A stretch of DNA of 64,000 bases, taken from assembly GCA_033398695.1 (NCBI GenBank), contig CM065802.1, forward strand, positions 166,155,965 to 166,219,964. The letters are read 5' to 3'. The notes beneath the pieces are model-generated. The model did not search any database and had not been told where the DNA came from. It saw only the letters and a program-made list of their open reading frames with translations. The translations under genes and the position numbers were made by a program. This DNA comes from Orobanche coerulescens. Taxonomy: Eukaryota; Streptophyta; Magnoliopsida; Lamiales; Orobanchaceae. Below are positions 56,048-64,000 of the stretch, piece after piece (position 1 is the stretch's first letter; each line of letters begins with the position of its first letter).

Positions 56048-59000
56048 TGTAACACCCCAACCCGATAAGGGTAGAAATGTTACTTTATGGTGACATATCA
56101 GATACATACAGATATAAATGCAAGCGGAAGTCTTATCATCAAAACATCAAAGTGGTTAAGTCAACGCGACTTAACAAATACATGAATCCAAAGTATTGAA
56201 AGGAAAATAACCGAAATACATAGTTCTAAATCAAAATAACCAGAAATTCCAAATATCTAAAACTAAGAAGACTATGGTCGGGCCCACTCAAAACTATCTC
56301 TCATCCCATAAGAAGCCATCCCCAAAGCTCCTTAGCTAAGTACCTGCCGCATGGGAAAAGAAAATGTGGCTGAGCTACAAAAGCTCAGTGAGCAGATATA
56401 TCAACAAAGTAAATGAAACAGAAAGAAAGCAAAGCTAAGAGATAGGAATACAGAAAGGCAAATGAATCAATGGGTAAGATAATATGGAAAGTGATGGTTT
56501 AGGTTAAGGTTTAATTACAGCATTTACCACGAGCCCAAATCAAATCAAATAGTAGCCCAGTGTTCGGAGGGGAGACCTCAGAACCAAATATAAGAGGGGA
56601 GTCCTCGAAAGCAAATCATGGAGTGATCAGCTCCCAAATTGTGAAAGGACTGTATGCAGACAACGCCCAGTCACCAAATATATATATCATGTAGAAAATC
56701 AAATCAAAGCAAATCTAGGATGCATCCATGCGCCCCTTACCCAAATCTCCGAACAACCAACCAAATCAAAGGGACGGTGTGGCTCATCACTCGACCACAC
56801 TAGAGTTATGACATTGGTGCATCAATGCCACGGCCATGTTACCTTCATGGCTAGGAAACAAATAATGCTCGAGTATATACTGTAGGGTAAGGTCATATGG
56901 CAAAGTCATAGTCAAAGTCAAAGTATCATAACCCAAAGGGTTCAAATGTCAAAGTCCAAATCAAAGTGTCTTATCATAGGGCTCAATTCAAATGAATCAT
57001 ATCAAAGTTGTATCAAAGGTTCAAATCAAAGGGTTCATAGCAATTGGATCATATCAAATGGGTTCATATAAAAGGGTTCAGAATATCTGTACCTTTATTC
57101 AAATGCAAATTAAATCAAAGCTGAATATCAGATGGAAAGAAGGTCACTCCCTCTTAACCGAAGCTAAGGAAGAAGAATTAAACATTACAAAAGGTTTATA
57201 ATTCAAATCTGATGATTTTAGGTTATATTTCTATTTTTGATAACTTTCCATAGTTAGCAGGTTTCCCAAAATAGTAAGCTTTCATTTTTAGAAAGTTTCC
57301 TTATTTAACAAGTTTCCATAAATAGAATGTTTCCATAATTAGAATGTTTCAATTTTGTTAATATTTAATGTTTTATGGTTATAAAGCTTATTTGGAAAGA
57401 TTTAGGACTTATTATGACAACTTTCATAGTTTAGGGTGTAAAGTGTAATTATGTCAAAGTTAAAGGTGTAAAGTGTAAATTATCAAATCTTAAGAAGTTA
57501 ATCATATATACCATTTAACCTATTAGTTTACAAATATTACCAATTAAACCCTTAACTTTTAATATTTACATTTAAGCCCTTATACTTAATATAATTACAA
57601 ATTAATTATAATAATTACATAAATACATGTTAATACGAGATATTCATATTTTACACACTTTTCATTAATTACACCATTAGTCCTTCAAGTTTCACAATTT
57701 TACAATTTAATTCTTTAAGTATAATTAATTACACATTTAATATCTCAAAATCCCAATTTAACACATTAACCCATCAAATATTTCAAATTAGCATTTTTAA
57801 CACTTAATATTAATTATGAAATGTCCAGAAGTCCAACTTCCATGAATTTACACTTTTAGTCCCTCCATTTCAATTAACTACAAAACATGATTTAAAACAT
57901 AATTAAATTCTTAATTAAATCCTAAATCTTATCAAATGAGCACAAATGGTCCCCATACTTATTTATTACCCATTTAGTCATACACTTTCAATAATTACAA
58001 AACAGCCCCTCAACTTTTATAACTTTAATTAATTAGTTAGTTAAATCATTTTAAATCCATTAAACACCCAAAATGACATATTTACTCATCATGGCTATTT
58101 TTCCCAGTAAGCTACTGTTGATATAAGTTATATATAATTTCCCATGATTTATGAATTCACCAAAACAATTAATCCATAATTATTAATTAAATCCGATTTA
58201 AATAATTAAACCAATTAATACCCAAATCATCTTTATGAATTCTAATAAATTACCTACTGTTCCTTTAACATTTTAGAACCCTAATATCACATCATATTCA
58301 GATCTAAATCCCAAAATGATCAAAACATATTTTTCCTTTATTTTATTATTGGCCGATTATTACATTAATCCAAATAAATAGATTTTGGCCGTCTAAAAAT
58401 TATTTATCAGTTTATTTAGGTTCTACTTATTCATATTAACTCTGGAAAAAAAATACAAATAAAAATTTCCACCTTTTTTATTTGGCCGATCCATATTTAA
58501 ATACAAATTAGGGTTTTTGGAATCAATTAAATACAAACACACCTCAAAACCGTGCATGGTATGATCCAATAATTTTTCACAGGTTCTATATCATATAATA
58601 AGTGTAAGAAAAATACCAAATGATTTTGTGACGTGGAGATTGATGGTTTTGGATTATACCTCTTTTTGACAAAGCCGAATAGAAAAGCATGAAACCGATC
58701 AAATAAAGCCTCCCCGATCTTCCACACCAATTTTCCCATGATCCTTAGACTCTTATTAAGCTTGTAAAATGGCTGGAATGCCTTGGAAAAATTTTGGAGC
58801 CTCCCTTTTTGTTAATATGGCCGGCGGCCAAGAAATAGGTTTTTAGGGTTTTTTTTTTGTTTTGAAAATTTTGGAGTGTGAGGATTATGTGTGATTGTGC
58901 CGTGATTTATTGGAGTCAAGGGGGAAGTTACATATAAATTTCGGCCAAGGATTAATGGGAATTCAAATCTTTACAATATTTCCCTTTTTTTACATTTATT

Positions 59001-59248
59001 TATTAATTATGTATTAGGTAACTTATTAAATTTAAAATATACACTTAAACTAGACATAAGTGGCCGAATTTATACATGTACAAAGTTCAAATTTTCCATT
59101 TTTCATTTACAAAATTTATTTTGCAGCTTAGGTTAAATTATTATGATTTTTGGAATGTATTTAATATTTATTTAAGCTTTAATTCAAATTTTTAATTTCT
59201 TAGGGGTATTTTGGTAATTTTGCACTTAGGTAAATTTTGGGTTTTACA
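56048..59248 (-). mobile_element. G6 5' LTR (3.2 kb)
   Basis: It matches 48215-51114 closely. By eye I see about ten differences in the first 460 bp. It has ~300 bp more, around 57290-57640, rich in GTTTCC and TTAAACC phrases. No gene. Confidence 0.94.
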
Positions 59249-59778
59249 GGGACAAATACCCATCTTGATTATTCATTGCCCTCTACATGACTCCCACTAA
59301 TCCCAATCGCTAACCTTTATAATCACCATGTTTCAGATGACGTTGGATTACGTCAAGGCATAGCAGTTATCATGTTGAACTCTATGACAATCTCAGGTTC
59401 AAGGATTTATTGACATACTGTTATACTGAGATTCACTTGTGACATTTCCATGCAGTGATCTCAATGCGGGTCAGTCCAGTATTAGTTCTCCAACCAATAA
59501 CCATAGGATTGATCCGTACCATACGCATAATCATCTGATGATTATCAATCAAACTTATACTAGTATATTAATCACTTGAGTCTCTACTCAACGCGATTGT
59601 ACCAGAGACATTTGAATAATCTTATTATTCATGAATAACTATTATTTGATTATTATAATATTAAAACATGCACACATTATAATAATCAATGAGAAATAAA
59701 TGATATCAAATTACTTTATTTAAATGTGGCAATTACAAATCTAGGGACATCGAATGTCCTAGGGCACTATTCCCAATA
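59249..59778 (-). mobile_element. LTR-B, 5' part of its 5' LTR
   Basis: After the right GGGAC the LTR split at 48214 continues, to CACTATTCCCAATA. Read on the minus strand it starts TATTGGGAATAGTGCCCTAG, close to a copia-type LTR start (TGTTGGGAATAGTGCC) with G changed to A. Together with 47237-48214 it makes a ~1.5 kb LTR. Copia affiliation is inferred from the end sequence alone. Confidence 0.68.
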
Positions 59779-60761
59779 TTATTTCGTGTTGTTTTCGATT
59801 ATTTATCGTGTTATTGAATTAATTGTATTTCATTCAAGGTTGTTCGAGTGCTTATAATTGTTAGAGGATGTCGTTCGTCGTTTGTTGAAGGATTTCGTCG
59901 CCTTTGGTTTGAGGCAAGTTTTATACTTGTACTAGTCAATGAGATAAATATTATCATATATGTGTATGAATGTGTTGTATCATTTCGAGACGCAGTCTCT
60001 TCATGATCTGTTGATGTCAGGGAATTGTTTGATACAAAACCCTTCGGTAATTATGCCAACGTTGTTGATTGATTGTCTTCTTGTTATTGTTGTTCGTTAA
60101 CAGCCGGTTCAAGGCATTGAGATACTTGTTGTTAATGTTGTTGTCGATATCCAGTTCGCGGTATCGATGTATTGATTGTTATTGTTGACTGATGTTCCAT
60201 TGAGATATGGTTGTGATCGTTGTTATTGATATCGGTGTTTTTCTATGGGTGTTGTATCGGCCGATTAAAGGCATTGACGTATTTGATTATCATGTCCATC
60301 GTCGGTAGCCAATTAAAGGTACTGAGGCATCCCTTCATTCGTTGTTATCGACTGGTCATTCTAAGGCAATCGAGGTATTGAATTGGAACTGTCGAGGACA
60401 TTTCCCATACGTGATATCATTGTTATCGATTAGCCATTCTAGAGGTAATCGAGGTATTGAATTCGGACCGCCGAGGATGGTGCCCACCCGTGAGTTATTA
60501 TTGTCGTGTTGGCCGACCCAAGGCAGCACACTATCATTCTTGTGAATTCGGTAATCTTATGATCATTTTCGTTTGTGATTAATCGTGTTTTGGAGACTAG
60601 TCTCGGCTAGTGTTCGATGGGTAAGTTTGGGACTTGAACCTTCGCGATTGGTTTCCCAACACCTATAGTTCAGTAGGGCACAGTCACTGGGTGATCTCAT
60701 TTTGGGTAACCTTGGGGCTTGAACCTTCGCGGTTGGTTTCCCAACACCTACAGTTCAGTAG
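59779..60761 (+). mobile_element. F7: plus-oriented gypsy LTR fragment
   Basis: It has the phrase GAGGCAAGTTTTATACTTGTACTAG, also seen in modified form in the R/U5 part of the G1-G3 LTRs, all on the plus strand. It includes a GTTGTTATCG-like repetitive zone (60030-60480) and a two-fold ~85 bp repeat (60619-60761, GGTTTCCCAACACCTA). Neither LTR end is visible. AGTAG (60757-60761) should be the left duplication of G8. Confidence 0.6.
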
Positions 60762-61713
60762 TGTAACACCCCCAAAACTATCCTGGATATTACAGCGCCG
60801 TGGGTCCAGCGCCGGAACCCACCAGGCTAAAAACCATTTCAAAAACGTTTTCAAATACGCCAACAGGCGACAGACGGTAATGTATTCCAAATAATTTTCA
60901 AAAATCCATTTTCCAAATACAGTCGCAAAATAAAATCATTTAAAGTTCAAGGCCAGAACGCCAAAATTTAACCGTTTCTAAATGTACGTTAAGCCACCCC
61001 TTATATGTACCGATAAAAATAGTTTAGGGAAAAAGGGATTTAACGAAATAACCCAAGTTTACGAAATACCCAAAAGGCCATTTTGAAATACACACGCAGC
61101 GGAAAAAGACACAGTTCGTAATATACATTTGCAGCGGAAATAAAACATCCAAAAAAGAATACTCAATACTCAAATACATGCCACAACCAGTATCACCCGG
61201 GAAGCTCACCCCTTCACGACCGCTACTAGCTCTATCTCCGAGTACCTAAAAATAAAGCCCACGACGGGGTCAGCCACAATACTCAATATGATAACGATCA
61301 CATCATCATAAATAATTACATACCAATGTAATAACAAAGTAAGAATACTACCAATGTAATCTTATCGTTATACCCTTACCAACCCATAGCAATCCATACC
61401 AAATCAATCCTTAACATATTCCACATTTCGCATTCTCAAATGACGAAATGAACTCAACTACAACCATTTGTACTGTATCACAACAATACCAAGAATCCTC
61501 AAAACATCATCATAACTCATAAGCATGAACTGATTCATCCGTGCCAAATCATGTCCGTCGGATTGCGCCGTCAAATCTCAATCTGGAATAGAAACCAATA
61601 ACACACAATATATCTGTAGATCAACTACCACCAAACAATGATAACAAATCCTGAAACATCGACGTACATTTCGAATGTTCATACGATCAATAACAATGAT
61701 CAACTAATACATC

Positions 61714-61925
61714 AACCGAGAATATCATCGACATGATAAACTCCAATACGACAAACAAAGGATCGACGATAACCGAGAATACCATCAGCATGATAAACTC
61801 CAACACGATCAACAAAGGATCAACAATAACCGAGAATACCCTCAACATGGTAAACACCAGACACGATCAACAAAGGATCAACAATAACCGAGAATACCCT
61901 CAACAAGGTAAACTCCAATGATCAA
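61714..61925 (-). repeat. 57-bp tandem repeat in G8 LTR, about 3.7 copies
   Basis: CCGAGAAT marks each unit at 61716, 61773, 61830 and 61888. Units contain ATCAACAAAGGATCAACAAT. No such expansion is seen in the corresponding part of G4. Confidence 0.88.
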
Positions 61926-63027
61926 CAATAATGGATCTCAAAGAAATAACCTCGCCTGTCGAGCATACCCCTCGGGCGTATGATCAACCAGTCGCAAACT
62001 GTCGAACATACCCAACCATAAATAGAGGATGAACGACCAATCAATATGGCTCAAAGATGGACGTCATAGTACGCCCGATCCGGAAATGTGTTCGTGCACA
62101 TGTCCACCCCGTATATGGAATCCAGGATATACGTGGGACATGTACCTAATTAGCCTCACGAACTACATCTGTGTGCACGGTCCAGTGTGGAAATATCAAC
62201 ACATGACCATAGTGTGCCCAACTAAAATCCTACACAATAACCAATCGGCACGCTGATATGACTCCAGATATGTCACGATGCAACATGACAACGAAACTCA
62301 AAGAAGCACATATCCAATAAAGATCAAAAAACTCATCGAAGTGAACAATGACACACGGATAATGAAATATCGACATGACCGACAATATCCAAACAACAAT
62401 CCTGTGATCATCATCCCCAATGAATGATCAACATGATCAACGATCTCAACCCTACCATCCTGGGATCAACATCCCTCAACGAACAACCAAATACGAATCT
62501 CATTATACGAAACATCAACATACAACAATTCATCAGAATAATTATCCTCATAACTGAACAATACTTAAATTACCTCAAAGCCGAAGACAATATCCTTTCC
62601 ACGAACAAACCATCATCCCGACAATTTACATTAATAATATCATTGCTATATGAATTATAAATGAAATGAAAACGAAACCATTCATTAAATATTATAAACT
62701 GAACAAGTATAAATTTGCCTCGATACAGATACCACGAAGCCGTTACCAAAATCCGTTGCCTTTGTCTACGAGCTCCTCAGTCCCGACCAAAAGCAATCTT
62801 TGAACTCTTCAACCTCGAACGCAAAACAACAGTCATAATCAACGCTCAATTATCGTGACCTAATGCAATGATCAAATGACAACACATCCGATAATAATCA
62901 ATAACCGGTATAACCAACAAATCAAACTCAACGGCTCAACAATACCTCGATCATATACAAAACCGAACAATACAACTCAAACACGAATCCATAATCACAA
63001 CACGAAAATATTACAATGTCTGCCTAC

Positions 63028-63108
63028 TTAGCGCACGTTAAACACATAACGTAGCGTGCGCTAAGTTGCTTCCGTTAGCGTGCGCTAGCCAGTAAGCTTA
63101 GCGTGCGC
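63028..63108 (-). repeat. Cluster of TAGCGCACGCTA-type sites in G8 LTR
   Basis: TTAGCGCACGTTAA, GTAGCGTGCGCTAA, TTAGCGTGCGCTAG and TTAGCGTGCGCTAA lie within ~80 bp. The equivalent G4 cluster at 34046-34100 is more degraded. Confidence 0.85.
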
Positions 63109-64000
63109 TAATGCTGTACAGTTGCATGCATTCCAAGCATCGACTAACACCTTGCAACTACGAATCCGAATGAAAAGGAAATCATACTCCAAGATTAACA
63201 ATAACTTTTCAAAATTCAATCTCATCACCATACTCGAAATCATATTCGTATTCTTATACGAATATTATATCAAAACACATAACTTAGTTCTAGATATGAA
63301 TATCCCATATTCATATCCAAAACACCAACACCTCCTATACATAATCATCATATCATATAATTCAAGAGTTCTTCAAGAACATGAAATATCCAAAATCACG
63401 TTCAAAACGACATAATCTGATGTGCTAACATGTAAATAATCACCCAAGTCATATATATCCGTATATCATCTTAACATCGAAATCCGAAATGAAGGGAGAT
63501 ATAAATCGCCATATCTCTTGAAGATAAAAAAACACCATAACTATCATCATACGAAAAAACATCAATATCCATATATCGACAATAACATCAACATCAGAAA
63601 AATGAGGACTAGGATTAACCCATATATCTCAATAAGACGAACAACACCATATAAAACCACACGAATCATATCAATATCCGCATATCAATAATAACATCAA
63701 GATAGTTCGGTAATCCAATTCAAAATCATACTTATCAACTCATTCATATGATAATCATCAACTCAAGAACACCAATAATCAGTCCCAAAATGAAATCCAG
63801 AGTGAAGGTTAATTACCTCTTTGAAGAAAAGGATTGATTATCAAGGTTGAATTTGATAAGGACGATCAACTCCATCATAATCCCGTATTTGGAACCTCAA
63901 GACTCTCTCTATGAACTCTATTCCAAGAATCATTAATAATTTCAAGAACAAAGCTTTGAATCCATGCTCTCCATCTTAATCTTGTTAAGAAGGATCATCT

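Larger units (their letters stand above)
48215..59248 (-). mobile_element. G6: complete gypsy chromovirus-like element
   Basis: It is 11.0 kb, flanked by GGGAC (48210-48214 and 59249-59253). Minus-strand order: 5' LTR, primer site, gag, protease, RT, RNase H, integrase, chromodomain-like tail, polypurine tract, 3' LTR. It is the best-preserved gypsy in the window, but with frameshifts in gag and integrase and a stop after RNase H. The LTRs differ mainly by a ~300 bp block. Confidence 0.95.
60762..64000 (-). mobile_element. G8: minus-strand gypsy LTR, runs off the window
   Basis: It begins TGTAACACCCCC and aligns in blocks with the G4 LTR. At least 3.24 kb are visible, so it is long like G4. 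It contains a 57-bp tandem repeat (61714-61925) and a cluster of near-palindromes (63028-63108). No coding frame resembles a protein. Being the left-most part of a minus-strand insertion, it is a 3' LTR or a solo LTR. Confidence 0.82.

Noticed and set aside
1..64000. Endogenous pararetrovirus, rRNA or satellite DNA
   Set aside because: All polymerases have LTR-retrotransposon domain order with integrase and LTRs. No movement protein, rRNA or long satellite array is visible.

Overview
This window is plant nuclear DNA. As far as I can read it, it is made entirely of LTR retrotransposons inserted into one another. I found no host gene, rRNA gene, functional tRNA gene or CRISPR array. The kingdom call rests on plant-type elements: several Ty3/gypsy chromoviruses resembling the Tekay/Del lineage (2.1-3.4 kb LTRs, initiator-Met-tRNA primer sites, a chromodomain-like tail after integrase), one Ty1/copia element resembling a Sirevirus, and one further truncated LTR element. 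The species cannot be named from this. A heterochromatic or pericentromeric, gene-poor region of a flowering plant is the best inference.

Left and centre (1-46013). The oldest visible host is gypsy element G0 (+), whose pol resumes at 43173 and whose left part lies outside the window. G1 (+) sits in G0: its truncated 5' LTR is 1-1072, its 3' LTR is 40731-43172, and its broken gag-pol is at 1317-4945 plus 39784-40720. G2 (+, 4946-39783, target duplication AGTGT) splits the integrase of G1. Three elements then entered G2. The copia-type C1 (-, 5807-17895, duplication CATTC) is in its 5' LTR. The gag-only element G3 (+, 20987-29558, duplication GGTTG) is at the end of the protease region. The deleted element G4 (-, 30514-35508, duplication GTGAT) is in the reverse transcriptase thumb.

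Right (46014-64000). A minus-strand LTR end (G5) interrupts G0 integrase at 46014. It is followed by a truncated minus-strand LTR element (LTR-B, 46905-47236 plus LTR 47237-59778). Its LTR is split by a fairly complete minus-strand gypsy, G6 (48215-59248, duplication GGGAC), which carries an 845-codon open gag-pol frame. A plus-oriented LTR fragment (F7, 59779-60761) and the minus-strand LTR of another element (G8, 60762 to beyond the edge) finish the window. G8 belongs to the same family as G4.

The most interesting structures are as follows. (1) C1 has about 3.2 kb of extra sense coding capacity after pol, formerly one protein of roughly 1,000 residues, with a good splice-acceptor sequence two bases before its ATG. 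(2) Arrays of a 12-14 bp near-palindrome (TAGCGCACGCTA, or the perfect TTAGCGTACGCTAA) sit directly upstream of the TATA box in the LTRs of several otherwise diverged gypsy elements. (3) G3 is non-autonomous: it keeps gag, primer site and polypurine tract but no pol. (4) A tRNA-like A-box/B-box pair lies in the LTR-B fragment. Nearly every gene is broken by stops and frameshifts, many of them CAG-to-TAG or TGG-to-TAG, as expected for methylated, decaying elements.
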